Source of the DNA: Prado023 sp963788325
GTDB taxonomy: Bacteria > Actinomycetota > Actinomycetes > S36-B12 > CAIYMF01
Assembly (NCBI GenBank): GCA_963788325.1
Contig: CAWBGJ010000014.1
Coordinates: 62,001 to 126,000 of the forward strand
Direction of reading: 5' to 3'
Length of the DNA stretch: 64,000 nt
Shown: piece by piece, positions 16,311-27,000 of the stretch
How positions within the stretch are numbered: the first letter of the stretch is position 1
Layout: each line of letters starts with the position of its first letter
The notes under the pieces: model-generated
Told to the model about the DNA's origin: nothing
The model's database searches: none
Seen by the model: the letters and a program-made list of their open reading frames with translations, nothing else
Program-made: the position numbers and the translations under genes

Positions 16311-17267
16311 ATGACCGACATGCTCGATCGCACGGTGCTCGACACCGCCCTGCGCATCCGGGCGGGGGTGGACTCCGTGCTGGCTGGCAAGCCGGAGGCG
16401 ACCCGGATGGCCGTCACCGTGCTCCTGGCCGGCGGGCACCTGCTCATCGAGGACGTGCCCGGCGTCGGCAAGACGCTGCTGGCCAAGAGCCTGGCCCGGA
16501 CCCTGGGCGTCAGCGTCCGCCGGCTGCAGTTCACCCCGGACCTGCTGCCCAGTGATGTGACCGGGGTCTCGGTGTTCAACCAGGAGACCCGGGAGTTCGA
16601 GTTCCGGCCCGGGGCCATCTTCGCGAACATCGTGCTGGCCGACGAGATCAACCGCGCGTCACCCAAGACCCAGTCAGCCCTGCTCGAGGCGATGGAGGAG
16701 CATCAGGTCACCGTCGACGGCACGACGCACCCGTTGGCCTCCCCGTTCCTGGTGATCGCCACGCAGAACCCGGTGGACATGGAGGGCACCTACGCCCTGC
16801 CCGAGGCCCAGCGAGACCGCTTCATGGCCCGGATCTCACTGGGCTACCCAGCGCCAGCTGACGAGCTGCGCATGTTGGCCGAGCACTCCGCGGACGACCC
16901 CCTTGCAGCTCTGCCACCGGCAGCCACCCGCGAGGAGCTCGATGCCCTGATGGCCGCCGTGCGCACTGTGCACGTGTCGGACCCAGTGCGTGGCCTGGCG
17001 GTCGCGGTGACGTCGGCCACCCGCAACCACGAACTACTGCGACTCGGGGCATCCCCACGGGCCACTCTGCATCTGGTCCGTGCGGCTCGGGCCTGGGCGG
17101 CGCTCGAAGGACGGACCTTCGTGCTGCCCGACGACGTGCTGCTGCTGGCCCCGACCGTCCTGGGCCATCGGGTCCTGCTCTCCGCCCAGGCAGCCGCGAC
17201 GGGCCGCCCCGGGGCGGAGGTCATCCGCGGCATCGTCGCGCGGATCCCCCGGTCGCACTGGAGCTGA
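16311..17267 (+). CDS. MoxR-family AAA+ ATPase
   Basis: Chaperone-like AAA+ ATPase thought to act with the adjacent DUF58 protein in assembling or activating cell-envelope complexes. The 318-residue product has Walker A in EDVPGVGKTLLAKS (about 46), Walker B in VLADEINRASPKTQSALLEAMEE (shortened to LADEINRASPK at about 108), and the sensor region ATQNPVDMEGTYALPEAQ with a downstream lid domain. I chose the ATG at 16311 (MTDMLDRTVL), preceded by GAGGAGG. It is first in a three-gene operon and ends one base before the DUF58 start. Confidence 0.92.
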   Translation: MTDMLDRTVLDTALRIRAGVDSVLAGKPEATRMAVTVLLAGGHLLIEDVPGVGKTLLAKSLARTLGVSVRRLQFTPDLLPSDVTGVSVFNQETREFEFRPGAIFANIVLADEINRASPKTQSALLEAMEEHQVTVDGTTHPLASPFLVIATQNPVDMEGTYALPEAQRDRFMARISLGYPAPADELRMLAEHSADDPLAALPPAATREELDALMAAVRTVHVSDPVRGLAVAVTSATRNHELLRLGASPRATLHLVRAARAWAALEGRTFVLPDDVLLLAPTVLGHRVLLSAQAAATGRPGAEVIRGIVARIPRSHWS

Positions 17268-17268
17268 C

Positions 17269-18618
17269 ATGCCCGCGGACACCGAACGCGCCCAGACCCT
17301 GCGTACCCGGGCTGGCCTGACCGGCCGGGGCCGCGCCTTCCTGATCTCCGGGGTCTGTGTGCTTGCGGTGGGCGTGATCAGCGGCTGGACACCCGCAGTG
17401 CAGTTCGGCGCACTGGTCGCTGCCCTCCCCGTGGCTGCGGCCCTCCTGACCCGCAATCCGCCGGCCGACCTGACCCTAGAACGAGCCCTCAGCGCCCGGG
17501 AGCTGCCGACCGGTGAGCTGCTGCTCGTCAGCGTCGGGGTGCACGGGCGGTTGCCCCGGTGGCGCACCCTGCTGCTCGAGGACATCGCACCGCAGGCGCT
17601 CGGCGGCCCGCACCGATTCGCCCTGAGCCGAGTATCTGGCTCTGACACGACTCAGGCGCAGTACCAGGTCCGGGTCGGCGCTCGCGGGATGCACCTGCTC
17701 GGCCCGATGCGTATCCACGTCGTCGACGGGTTCGGGATGGTCCACCGGGTGATCAGCACCGGCACCCATGACGAGGTGATCGTGCATCCCCCGGTGGTGG
17801 ACCTCGACCCCCTGCTGCTCGGCGGGGTGTCAGTGGGCAGCGGTAGTGCCCACATCGGGGCTCGTGGCGCGTCCTCCGATGACGTGATCCCCCGCGAGTA
17901 CCGATCCGGTGACGAGGTTCGCCGGATCGACTGGAAGGCCTCGGCGCGCAGCGGTGCACTCATGGTGCGCAGCGAGGAGAACCCCTGGCGCGCGAGCGTG
18001 ACCCTCGTGCTGGACCTGCGCATTGGTGAGCATCGCGGCGTCGAGCCACGCTCGTCAGTCGACGCGGCCCTGAGCATGGCTGCCAGCATCGGGTGGCTCG
18101 CGCTGGGCGCCGGCTGGGACCTCACGGTGCGCACGACCGAGGACACCATCGTCTTCGATGGGTCGGCCCTGGCCGGAGTGCCCGAGGAGCGCCGCGAACT
18201 GCTCCTGGCGTTGGCCAGGGTGCCGCTGACCCGATCCCCCGAGCCCGCCGCGACGCTGTCCTACGCGGCCCACGCCTACGGGTCCGGCCCCATGGTGCTC
18301 ATCGCCGGTCACCTGCAGGAGGCCGCGGCGCGATCGCTGGCGGGCATCCGCGGGCACAGCCCCGTCGCGCTGCTCGTCGCGGTGGCGGTCGAGGAGTGGG
18401 CCGGTGAGGGCTGGGGCGACCAGGGCAGTGCGGGACACGGGCTGCACGGGCTGCGCGGGTGGGGTGGATCCGACCCCCGCCCCGACCCGGTCGCCGCGCA
18501 GGCCGCTGCGCACGCAGTGTTCCGCCAGTCGGGCTGGCATGTGAGCACCCTGCGCCGCGGGGCAACCGGGGCACCGGCCATCGCCCAGACGTGGACCCAG
18601 CTGGGGGCAGCCAGATGA
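17269..18618 (+). CDS. DUF58 domain-containing membrane protein
   Basis: The 449-residue protein has two N-terminal membrane segments (about 23-65), a beta-rich middle region, and the DUF58 core REYRSGDEVRRIDWKASAR (about 205-223), followed by a VWA-like fold. DUF58 proteins are encoded with MoxR ATPases across bacteria and are regarded as their partners; the biochemical role is unsettled. The ATG lies one base after the moxR stop and the gene ends in an ATGA overlap with the transglutaminase gene, so all three are one translational unit. Confidence 0.88.
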   Translation: MPADTERAQTLRTRAGLTGRGRAFLISGVCVLAVGVISGWTPAVQFGALVAALPVAAALLTRNPPADLTLERALSARELPTGELLLVSVGVHGRLPRWRTLLLEDIAPQALGGPHRFALSRVSGSDTTQAQYQVRVGARGMHLLGPMRIHVVDGFGMVHRVISTGTHDEVIVHPPVVDLDPLLLGGVSVGSGSAHIGARGASSDDVIPREYRSGDEVRRIDWKASARSGALMVRSEENPWRASVTLVLDLRIGEHRGVEPRSSVDAALSMAASIGWLALGAGWDLTVRTTEDTIVFDGSALAGVPEERRELLLALARVPLTRSPEPAATLSYAAHAYGSGPMVLIAGHLQEAAARSLAGIRGHSPVALLVAVAVEEWAGEGWGDQGSAGHGLHGLRGWGGSDPRPDPVAAQAAAHAVFRQSGWHVSTLRRGATGAPAIAQTWTQLGAAR

Positions 18619-21149
18619 CGCCGCCGCAGGGCCCACCGGTACGCGGCGGTGACATGCGCGTCGATTCGCCGAGCGTAGGCGGCGTCGGCATGCTCGACGG
18701 GCACCGATCGAACCCGCCGCACTCCCCCGGCCCCGGGCCGGCGGTCGGTGCCGATTCCCAGGCGCCCTCGCGCGGTACGGCACCCCGGCCGGGGGTGCGC
18801 CCGGATCGCGGCACGGTGCTGGCCGCACGCCTGCGCGACGGGCACTGGTTCGTCGGCGCGGTCGGCGCAGTGGTCGTCCTGGCCGGGTCGTTGGCGATGG
18901 CCCCCCTGCTCGATGGTGGCTGGTGGCTGGGCCGGACGGCCGTCGTGGTGGCTGCCATCGTGGCGACCGGGGCACTCGCGCGCACGTTGCGCGTGATGGC
19001 GCCGCTGCAGCCGCTGGCCCAGTTTGCCGCACTTCTGGTCACTCTCGTGCTGCTGTTCGCGCGCGACGTGGCGCTCTGGGGGTTCCTGCCCGGGCCTGCT
19101 GCCCTGGGCCGCCTGCGTGACCTGGCCGCCCAGGGCCGCGAATACGCGAACGCCACGCAGGCACCCGCCGGTCCGAACGTGGGCCTGATGCTGCTCATCG
19201 TGGCCGGCATCGGCCTGGCTGCCCTGGTCGTCGACACGCTGGCTGCGGGTCTGGACCTTCCTGGGATGGCTGTGCTGCCGATGGCTGCCCTGTTCGTGGT
19301 GCCCTGGGCGATCAACCGCGCGACGCTGCCCGGCTGGGCGTTCGCGGTGGTCGCGGTGGGTTGGCTCGCCCTGGTCGCCGCGATGCAGCGAGATCGAACG
19401 GCCGCCTGGAGTCCCGGCGCCAGGGCGGGGAGGCCCGGCGTGGGGCTGGTCGTCATCGGCGCGTGTACCGCGGTCGCCCTGATCGCCGGTGGGCTCTCGG
19501 CGTTGCGTGGACCGGTGGACGTCGTGGACCTCGGAGCCGCCCCCGGCGGCACGGGCACGATCCAGGTGGAGGCCCTGGTGTCGCTGCGCCGCTCGCTGGT
19601 CAGCAACGACACACGTGCGGTGTTCACCATGGCGAGCACCGCAGATCGACCGGACTACCTGCGCACCGCCGTGCTCGAGTCCTTCGACGGAGTGGTCTGG
19701 TCGCGGGTCATGGACAGCGAGCTCGGGCCACAGCCACCGGCGAGTGCGACCGGTGCCGCCCAGCAGGGCGGGGCGGCCGACCGGCTCGCGGAGTACCGCC
19801 TCGACGTGGGCCCGCTGGGCGGAACCACGCTGCCCAGCCCGGCGGGTTCGGTGAGCTCTCTCAACGACTGGCCCGTCGAGTGGGACCAGCGCACCGCGCT
19901 GCCGATCCGGGTCGACGGGGACTCGATCGAGGGTGCCCGGATCGGGCTGGTCGCCCAGGTTCCCGAGGACGATGCCGACGCGCTGCGCTCCGCCAGCCTG
20001 GCCCCGCTGGACCCGCAGCTGGTGTACGCCGAGAACATCTCGGACCCCGGCCCGCTGGTCGGCGATGAGCTGCCCCGCCTCGCACAGGAGATCGCCGCCG
20101 GCACCGAGACGCCGTTCGACGCAGCGGTGGCCCTGCAGCGCTGGTTCACCACGGACGGAGGCTTCACCTACTCCACAGCCATCGAGGGTGGCTCCGGAGG
20201 CGATGCCCTGGCTGAGTTCCTCGACGAGCGGGTCGGCTACTGCGAGCAGTTCGCGGCCACGATGGCCCTCATGGCCCGGTCGGTGGGCATCCCAGCCCGG
20301 GTCGTCGTCGGATTCACCCAGGGCGCGCAGGAGGGCGACCAGTGGGTGGTGCGCGGGACTGACGCGCACGCGTGGCCCGAGCTGTGGATGGGCAGCGCGG
20401 GCTGGATCAGGTTCGAGCCCACCCCGGGCGCGGCCACGGCCAGCACCCCTGCATACTCCACAGCCGGTGGACCTGAGCGCCCTGCCGCGAGCGCGGCACC
20501 CACGCAGGAGCCCGCGCCTGTCGACGAGGCCGACCCGCAGTCACCGGATCGGGTGACTGAGGACGTCACCGCTGCGGACACCGCCCAGTCCGGTGGATCC
20601 GGGCTGCCGTTGCGCTGGCTTCTCCTGGCCGGGGTCCTGGTCCTCGCGATGGTTCCCGCCTCGGTGCGCGTGCTCCGGCGTCGGCGGCGCATGCGCGGGG
20701 CGGACGGCCAGTCGGCCTTCGCCGAGGTGGTCGACAGCGTCACGGACCTCGGCCTGGGTGGCGCAGGCGCGACCCCGAGGTCGACCCTGAGCCATGTGGC
20801 GGACCTGATCGAGGGCGACGAGCCGGGTCAGGAGGGCGTGCTGCGGATCCTTCGCGCGGTCGAATGGCAGCGGTACGGGACTGGCACGGCCATGCCTGTC
20901 GGAGTGGGGGCCGCGACCCGACCCGATCCCGGAGGTCCCCCGGCGGGCAACACCGCGACGGTGCCTGGCCCGGCTGCGGGCCGTCAGGCAGGGCAGGCCT
21001 CCAGCCTGCTCGGCGACCCAGCGGGTCTCGCGTCAGATGTCCGCGTCGTGCGCCGCGCGCTGTCCCGCCGGGTGCACTGGGCGGTCCGGCTGCGCGCCGC
21101 CCTGGCCCCACGGTCGGTCATGCCCGCGGGCTGGCGGATCCTGCCCTGA
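18615..21149 (+). CDS. TgpA-like membrane transglutaminase-domain protein
   Basis: The 844-residue polytopic protein has about six membrane segments in the first 300 residues (DUF3488/TgpA-like), a large extracytoplasmic part, and a transglutaminase-like core with Cys in VGYCEQFAATMALMA (about 543), His in DAHAWPELWM (about 584) and RFEPTP downstream, the expected catalytic set. A last membrane segment (about 664-688) is followed by a cytoplasmic tail resembling DUF4129. The MoxR-DUF58-TgpA arrangement is conserved in actinobacteria and linked to envelope integrity. The ATG overlaps the DUF58 stop. The tail after residue 720 is Gly/Pro/Ala-rich. Confidence 0.88.
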   Translation: MTPPQGPPVRGGDMRVDSPSVGGVGMLDGHRSNPPHSPGPGPAVGADSQAPSRGTAPRPGVRPDRGTVLAARLRDGHWFVGAVGAVVVLAGSLAMAPLLDGGWWLGRTAVVVAAIVATGALARTLRVMAPLQPLAQFAALLVTLVLLFARDVALWGFLPGPAALGRLRDLAAQGREYANATQAPAGPNVGLMLLIVAGIGLAALVVDTLAAGLDLPGMAVLPMAALFVVPWAINRATLPGWAFAVVAVGWLALVAAMQRDRTAAWSPGARAGRPGVGLVVIGACTAVALIAGGLSALRGPVDVVDLGAAPGGTGTIQVEALVSLRRSLVSNDTRAVFTMASTADRPDYLRTAVLESFDGVVWSRVMDSELGPQPPASATGAAQQGGAADRLAEYRLDVGPLGGTTLPSPAGSVSSLNDWPVEWDQRTALPIRVDGDSIEGARIGLVAQVPEDDADALRSASLAPLDPQLVYAENISDPGPLVGDELPRLAQEIAAGTETPFDAAVALQRWFTTDGGFTYSTAIEGGSGGDALAEFLDERVGYCEQFAATMALMARSVGIPARVVVGFTQGAQEGDQWVVRGTDAHAWPELWMGSAGWIRFEPTPGAATASTPAYSTAGGPERPAASAAPTQEPAPVDEADPQSPDRVTEDVTAADTAQSGGSGLPLRWLLLAGVLVLAMVPASVRVLRRRRRMRGADGQSAFAEVVDSVTDLGLGGAGATPRSTLSHVADLIEGDEPGQEGVLRILRAVEWQRYGTGTAMPVGVGAATRPDPGGPPAGNTATVPGPAAGRQAGQASSLLGDPAGLASDVRVVRRALSRRVHWAVRLRAALAPRSVMPAGWRILP

Positions 21150-21190
21150 TCCCTGGCCGGGGGCGGTCCGTCGGGCACCGGAGCAGCGCT

Positions 21191-21223
21191 TACGCTATGC
21201 CGGAGTCGATCTGCACGGATCGA
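21191..21223 (+). promoter_or_regulatory. Putative promoter and dyad before the esterase gene
   Basis: TACGCT at 21191-21196 fits an actinobacterial TANNNT -10 box and would give a leader of about 50 nt. In that leader TCGATC (21206-21211) and GATCGA (21218-21223) form a perfect dyad with a 6-nt spacer. No clear -35 box is visible. Confidence 0.35.
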
Positions 21224-21252
21224 GTCGAATCCCCAACCCCCAGGTAGGTGCC

Positions 21253-22047
21253 ATGTCCCAGGACGCGATGGATCAGGTCAAGCCGGGCTGCGAGCCGTTC
21301 GCAGCCGAGGGCTCAGGCGACAACGCCCGGATCGGTGTCGTGCTCGTGCACGGGTTCACCGGATCCCCCGACAGCACCGTGCCGTGGGCGCACTACCTCA
21401 ACGAGCGTGGCTACACCGTCAATGCCATTCGGCTGCCCGGGCACGGCACCACCTGGGAGGACGCCAACACCAAGAAGTTGGCGGACCTCGAGCACGCCGT
21501 CGACGAGGCGTTCGACGACATGGCGGCGCGTACCGATCGGGTCTTCCTGATGGCGCAGTCGTTCGGCGGTGCGCTGGTGCTGCGGGTGGCCGCGCAGCGC
21601 GCCGATGAGGTTGCCGGCGTGGTGCTGGTGAACCCGTGGGTCCGTGCCGACGGGGTGGCCAGCTGGCAGAAGCACCTGGCCCCGCTGCAGCGGTTCCTTC
21701 CTTACCTGACCAAGAGCCTGCCCGGCGTGGCCAGCGACATCGCCGACCCGAGCAAGTCCGAGCTCGGCTACGACAAGATCCCGGTCGTGCTGGTCGCTGA
21801 TGCCCTCAACTCGTGCTTCAGTCACCTCAAGCCGTTGCTGCCCCAGGTGACGGCCCCGCTGCAGCTGAATCTGTCGACCACCGACCATGTGCTGGCCAAG
21901 AACAACGCTGAGCTGATCCGGGCGGAGGTGCGCTCGCCCATCGACGAGGTCACCCTCGACCGCTCGTACCACGTGGCGACGCTGGACTACGACGCTGAGA
22001 AGATCTTCGCAGGCTCCGTTGCGTTCATCGAGGCCCACGCCGGGTAG
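21253..22047 (+). CDS. Alpha/beta-hydrolase, carboxylesterase or monoacylglycerol-lipase type
   Basis: Probably a cytoplasmic carboxylesterase of the Est30/thermostable monoacylglycerol lipase type. The 264-residue product has the oxyanion motif HGFTGSP near the start, the nucleophile elbow AQSFGG (Ser about residue 103), an acidic residue in STTDHVLA and the catalytic His in SYHVATLDYD. The first elbow Gly is replaced by Ala, which occurs in this family. The ATG follows AGGTAGG. It faces the DUF3040 gene tail to tail with 14 bp between. The substrate is unknown. Confidence 0.85.
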   Translation: MSQDAMDQVKPGCEPFAAEGSGDNARIGVVLVHGFTGSPDSTVPWAHYLNERGYTVNAIRLPGHGTTWEDANTKKLADLEHAVDEAFDDMAARTDRVFLMAQSFGGALVLRVAAQRADEVAGVVLVNPWVRADGVASWQKHLAPLQRFLPYLTKSLPGVASDIADPSKSELGYDKIPVVLVADALNSCFSHLKPLLPQVTAPLQLNLSTTDHVLAKNNAELIRAEVRSPIDEVTLDRSYHVATLDYDAEKIFAGSVAFIEAHAG

Positions 22048-22061
22048 CGCGGGTCGGCGGC

Positions 22062-22490
22062 TCAGAAGTCGCCGGTCTCCCGGCGCTTGCGCCAGCGCTC
22101 CTCCATACGGTCCGACAGCGACTCGCTGGAGCGGGGCTTGCGGGGGGTTCGACCGCTGGAGCGGGTCGGGCCGGCAGGGTTGCTGGGAGCGGCGCCCTGG
22201 TCAGCGGGGTTGGGGTTCTCCTGCGAGGCGGAGAATGCACTGATGGCCAGCCAGAGCCCACCGACCATGGCCACGAAGCCGAGCACTCCGATGACGACGA
22301 GCTTGGAGGCGACGCCTGCGATCAGCAGGCCCATTCCGGCAAGCAGCGCCACGATGCCGAAGGCCACCCGACGGCGGTCACCGGCTGAGCCGCGGGAGTT
22401 GCGCATGCTGGTCGCGAACTTGGGGTCCTCTGCGTAGAGGGCGCGCTCCATCTGCTCGAGCAGGCGTTGCTCGTGGTCCGAGAGTGGCAC
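22062..22490 (-). CDS. DUF3040 membrane protein
   Basis: Small actinobacterial protein of unknown function. The 142-residue product begins PLSDHEQRLLEQMERALYAEDP, the conserved start of DUF3040. Two membrane segments follow (about 42-60 and 64-85), then a polar, Pro/Arg-rich tail. The GTG start has GGAGG with a 5-base spacer. It is transcribed toward the esterase gene. In other actinobacteria a DUF3040 gene lies near mraZ, as here about 8 kb away. Confidence 0.88.
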   Translation of the reverse strand: MPLSDHEQRLLEQMERALYAEDPKFATSMRNSRGSAGDRRRVAFGIVALLAGMGLLIAGVASKLVVIGVLGFVAMVGGLWLAISAFSASQENPNPADQGAAPSNPAGPTRSSGRTPRKPRSSESLSDRMEERWRKRRETGDF

Positions 22491-22616
22491 GGTGACCTCC
22501 TACTGCCCGACGCGACCGGCGGATACCACACAGGATAAGCAGGGTTGGCCGAATAGGAAACCCGAACCGGCATGTCCGTCCGGACCAGTTTGTCGCGCCG
22601 GGGCTTTCGTGACGCA

Positions 22617-23912
22617 TTACCCCCCCGGGTTCCATGGGACCGACCGCTTCACAGCGCCGTTCGACTGTGGAACACCGGACGGTTCAGCAGGCAGTTCCGG
22701 GAGCAGCCGTGCGGGTCGGACGCTGCCCCGACCGAAGCGATCGGCAAGTCGGTCCACGGCCTCCTCCGCCTCTCGCCACCCTCGTTCCGGCGCCCCAAGG
22801 ACCAGCTGGGACTGCACGCCATCGGTCTCCACGACACCCTCCATCCGGACTCCGACCAGGCGGATCCGGGCACGGTCCAGGTGCAGCGCCCGGTACAGCG
22901 TGCGCGCCTCGTGGAAGATCTCGCGACTGACATCCGTGGGCACCTTGCGGGTCCGGGTGCGGGTGATCGTGGTGAAGTCCGCGAAGCGCACCTTGATCGA
23001 CACAGTGCTGCCGGAGAACCCGGCACGGCGCATCCGGGCACCAACCTTCTCCGACAGCCTCAGCAGTTCAGCCTCGATCAGCGCAGGGTCATCGACGTCG
23101 CGGGCGAACGTCTCCTCATTGCCGACGCTGCGCTCACGCTCGTGCAGGCTGACGGTGCGCGGGTCGCGACCCCAGGCAAGGTCTGCCAGGTGGGTTCCAG
23201 ACGCTTGGCCCAGGGCGCGGATCAGCGTGGCACGCGGGGTGCCAGCCACGTCGGCCACGGTCCGCAGACCCAGCCGGTGCAACTGCTCCTCGGTGCGCTG
23301 GCCGACACCCCACATCGCGCCCACGGGCATCGGGTGCAGGAAGGCGATCACCCGGTCGGCGGGAACCACCAGCAGGCCGTCGGGCTTGGCCTGGGTGGAG
23401 GCCAGCTTGGCGACGAACTTGGTGGATGCCACACCGACGGAGCAGGTGATCCGCTGCTCGTCATACACCTGGGCGCGGATCTGCTCGGCGATCTGGCGGG
23501 GAGCGCCGTGGGTGCGCTGCGCGCCGGACACATCGAGGAAGGCCTCATCGAGGCTCAGGGGCTCCACCAGGGGGGTGACGGCGGTGAACAGCTCCATGAC
23601 CGAGGCCGAGACCTCGGCATAGTGGGAGTGATCCGGCGGCACGACGACGATGTCCGGGGCCAGCCGCAGCGCCCGGCTCATCGGCATGGCCGAGTGGATT
23701 CCGTACTTGCGGGCCTCGTAGGTGGCTGCGACCACCACCCCGCGGCTGCCCGCTCCGCCGACGATCATCGGCTTTCCGCGCAGTTCCGGGCGGCGAGCAA
23801 CCTCCACCGAGGCGAAGAACGCATCCATGTCCACGTGCAGGATGGGACAGCCCGTGTCGTCGTCACCCAGGCCGGTGGGCGCATCCGGCCGGGTGATCTG
23901 GCTACGGCTCAC
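22617..23912 (-). CDS. dinB: DNA polymerase IV (DinB)
   Basis: Y-family translesion DNA polymerase. The 431-residue product has the catalytic palm motifs DMDAFFASVE (with the steric-gate Phe) and SLDEAFLDVSG, the helix-hairpin-helix region MWGVGQRTEEQLHRLG, and a little-finger domain ending in the RLVGVRMEG stretch. The start is GTG (RSQITRP), with a weak AAGGGTG ribosome site. It lies downstream of dnaE2 on the same strand after a 156-bp gap with repeats. No LexA box was seen in that gap, so SOS control, if any, would come by read-through from the dnaE2 operon. Confidence 0.93.
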   Translation of the reverse strand: MSRSQITRPDAPTGLGDDDTGCPILHVDMDAFFASVEVARRPELRGKPMIVGGAGSRGVVVAATYEARKYGIHSAMPMSRALRLAPDIVVVPPDHSHYAEVSASVMELFTAVTPLVEPLSLDEAFLDVSGAQRTHGAPRQIAEQIRAQVYDEQRITCSVGVASTKFVAKLASTQAKPDGLLVVPADRVIAFLHPMPVGAMWGVGQRTEEQLHRLGLRTVADVAGTPRATLIRALGQASGTHLADLAWGRDPRTVSLHERERSVGNEETFARDVDDPALIEAELLRLSEKVGARMRRAGFSGSTVSIKVRFADFTTITRTRTRKVPTDVSREIFHEARTLYRALHLDRARIRLVGVRMEGVVETDGVQSQLVLGAPERGWREAEEAVDRLADRFGRGSVRPARLLPELPAEPSGVPQSNGAVKRSVPWNPGG

Positions 23913-23928
23913 GCATCACCCTTCCTCT

Positions 23929-24009
23929 GGTTGCGGTTGCGGTTGCTCGTTGTCGGCGTGGCCATCTGGGTGTGTCTTTGTCGGCGTGGCCGTCCTCGGC
24001 GTGGTCATC
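23929..24009. repeat. Short tandem repeats in the dnaE2-dinB gap
   Basis: GGTTGC is repeated three times without interruption at 23929-23946. It is followed by three near-identical 14-mers of the form TCGGCGTGG(C/T)C(A/G)TC at 23953, 23981 and 23996. They fill most of the 156-bp gap between the dnaE2 stop and the dinB start. No gene or terminator is recognisable in it. Confidence 0.6.
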
Positions 24010-24068
24010 GCGGCGTGTTCATCTGACCGGTCGGTGACTGCGTGCTGGGCCGCCACGCTGAGCCCTTC

Positions 24069-27000
24069 CTACCATCCGCTGCTGCCGGGACTGGCATGCC
24101 ACAGCCGGCCTGGGGCCTTCGTACGCGTCTCTGGGGGCGGCTTCGGCACGGCAGCGGGGTCCTCCCCTGCCGGCTTGACGTCAGCGTAGGGCGACTGCCG
24201 GAAGCCGCTGGCATGGACGAGCACTCGACGTCGCTGCCCCATCCCTCCGGCGGCTGTCCGGCCGATCCCTGCAGCGGCGGGGGCCGCACCGGATTCTTCC
24301 CCCTCCTCTGCTGCCCCAGCAGTATTGGCACCCGTCACTGCCGCGACCGGGACATCCACGACTGTCGATGAAGGCCTGCGACGAACGTCGACGAACGGGA
24401 AGGACGCGATGTAGTCGGACACCGCGACACGGCCGCCCGCCTGCCAGATCTCATGAACCACGCCCAGGTCCCAGCACCCGGTCGCCCGGATCGACACACC
24501 CCGCGGGCCTGTCCGCCGGGTCATCCCCCGAACCATGAGCAGCCAGCCGGAGAAGACCGTGCTGGCGTAGGGGTCCTGGGCGTCCTCGAAGAAGGTGGCA
24601 TCCACAGGCCCGGTCGAATCATCCAGGGTGAGGAACACCACCCGTCGTCCGCTGCGGATCGGCGGGGTCTGGGTGGCGACCTTCACACCCGCCACCCATA
24701 CCTGGCTCTCCGATCGCTGGGCAAGCAGGTCGCGGGCAGGCACCACGGCCAGGTCGGCCAACATCGGCCGGTAGAAGTCCAGCACATGCTGGCTGACATC
24801 CATCCCCAGGACATCGAGCTCTGCCCGGACACCCTCCCCCGTCGACATCTCGGGCAGCCCGCTGGCGCGTCCGGCACCTGTCAGGGGCAGATCCAGGGAC
24901 AGCTGCACCTCGCTGGCCCCTACTGCCGCCGGCGCCCGGGACTGGGCAGCCGCCGCCAGCGCCGGATCGGCGAAGCCGGGGGAACCCGCCGATCCGGCGC
25001 TGCCGCGACCAGCCCGACCAGCCGGGCTGACACCACCTCCGGCCGCTTCAAGAGCCCGGCCGGCACCCCAGGCGACCGCTGCCCGTGGGGTGCGGGGATC
25101 AGCGCGCCGGGAACCACGACGGCCACGTCCACCGCCGGAGCGGGCACTGCGGGCCAGCCGCTCGCAGTCGGCCACCTCCAGGAGCAGGTCGCGTCGGGTC
25201 ACCTGGTTGCGCAGGCGGGCCCCCGCGGCCAGGTCGATCCCATAGATCGTGTCGAACCCGCCGGCGAGCACGAGGTTCTCTACGACGGGAGTGGCCACTG
25301 CGGCCCGTGCCCAGAAGTCCGACAGACAGGCATACGGCTGCCCGGCGACGACGCGCTCCACCTCGGCGGCGGAGATCCCCTTGACCTCGGTCAATGGCAG
25401 TCGCAGGCCATGCCCGCTGCCATCGGGCAGACCGGCCAGGGTCGGCCGGGCAGCCGGCGTCGGACAGACCTCGACCCGGTACACGTCGGTCGATCGGTTG
25501 ACATCCAGGCCGAGGATGCTGATCCCCAGGTTGCGGGCGTCGTCGAGGATCAGCCGCTTGGGGTACATGCCCGGGTCGTGGGTGAGGACCCCCGCCAGGA
25601 ATGCTGCCGGGTGGTGGGCCTTCAACCAGGCCGACTGGTAGGTGGGCAGGGCGAACGCCGCAGCATGGGCCTTGCAGAAGCCGAACGACGCGAACGAGCG
25701 CAGCACGTCCCAGACCTGTTCGACCACCTCGAGGGCATAGCCGCGGCTGAGCACCTGGGGGTAGAACCATGCCCGCACCTGGGCCTGACCCTCCGGGGAG
25801 CCCATCGACCGGCGCAGTTCGTCGGCCTCGGCAAGGCTGCACCCCGACATCGCGGCGATCACCCCGATCACCTGCTCGTGGAACACCACGACCCCGTACG
25901 TCTGGGCGAGCACCGGCTCGAGGTCCGGGTGCAGGTAGTCGGCGGTCGACCAGCCCTGACGTGCCCGCAGGAACGGGTTGACCATGTCTGACTTCACGGG
26001 CCCGGGCCGGAACAGCGAGATATCGATGATGAGGTCGTCGAAGGTCTCCGGTGCGAACTTGCCGATGAGCTCACGCTGGCCGGGCGACTCGATCTGGAAG
26101 CAGCCCAGCGTGTGGGTGGTGCGGATCATCTCGAAGGTCGCCTGGTCGTCACGTGGGACGGCGTCGAGCTCGATCGGCTCCCCGCCGATGCGAACCACCT
26201 CGTCGAGGGCGTGTGCCATCGCCGACTGCATCCGGATCCCCAGGACGTCGAGCTTCAGGAAGCCCATCTCCTCGACCGCGTCCTTGTCGAACTGGCTCAT
26301 CGGGAAGCCCATCCAACTGGCCTCCACCGGAGTGCGGTCCAGCAGCGACCCGTCGCTGAGCAGCACCCCGCACGGGTGCAGGGCGACATGCCGGGGCAGC
26401 CCGTCGAGAGCCTGCACCAGGTCCAGGAACCCGTCGAGGCGCCCTCCGGCTGCGAGCCGGCCGAGGCCTGAGCTGCGCAACTCGGGCAGGTCGTTCAGCG
26501 CTGCCCGGGCATCGCGGGCCCGGATGTGCGGGAAGGCCTTGGCGAAGGCATCGATCTCCCCCGGGGGCAGGCCCAGCGCAGCGCCCACGTCACGGATCGC
26601 GTGGCGCACCCGATAGGTGTCCATCATCGACACAGCCACGCAACGCTGGCCGCCGAACCGCTCCAGGATCCGGGCGTAGATCTCGGTGCGCCGGGCGGAC
26701 TCGACATCGATGTCGATGTCGGGCAGGGCCTGACGCAGCGGGGACAGGAAGCGCTCCATGATCAGCCCGTGCTCCAGCGGGTTGACCCCGGAAATGCCCA
26801 GCAGGTGGTTGACCAGGCTGCCCGCGCCGGAGCCCCGAGCAGCGACTCGGACGCCCATGCCCCGGATGAGGTCGACGACCTCGGCCACGGTCAGGAAGTA
26901 CCCGCCGTAGCCGAGGGTGGCGATGGTGGCCAGCTCAGCCTCGAGTCGCTCGGTGGCGCCACGGTGGGTGCGCAGCGTGGTGAATCTGCGGTCCAGCTCG

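Noticed and set aside
18309..20369. 686-codon minus-strand open frame opposite the transglutaminase gene
   Set aside because: Composition is Arg/Gly/His-rich and lacks domains; it is the shadow of a well-supported gene.
23913..24068. LexA box in front of dinB
   Set aside because: No TCGAAC-N4-GTTCGA-like palindrome is present in the gap; only short repeats are seen.
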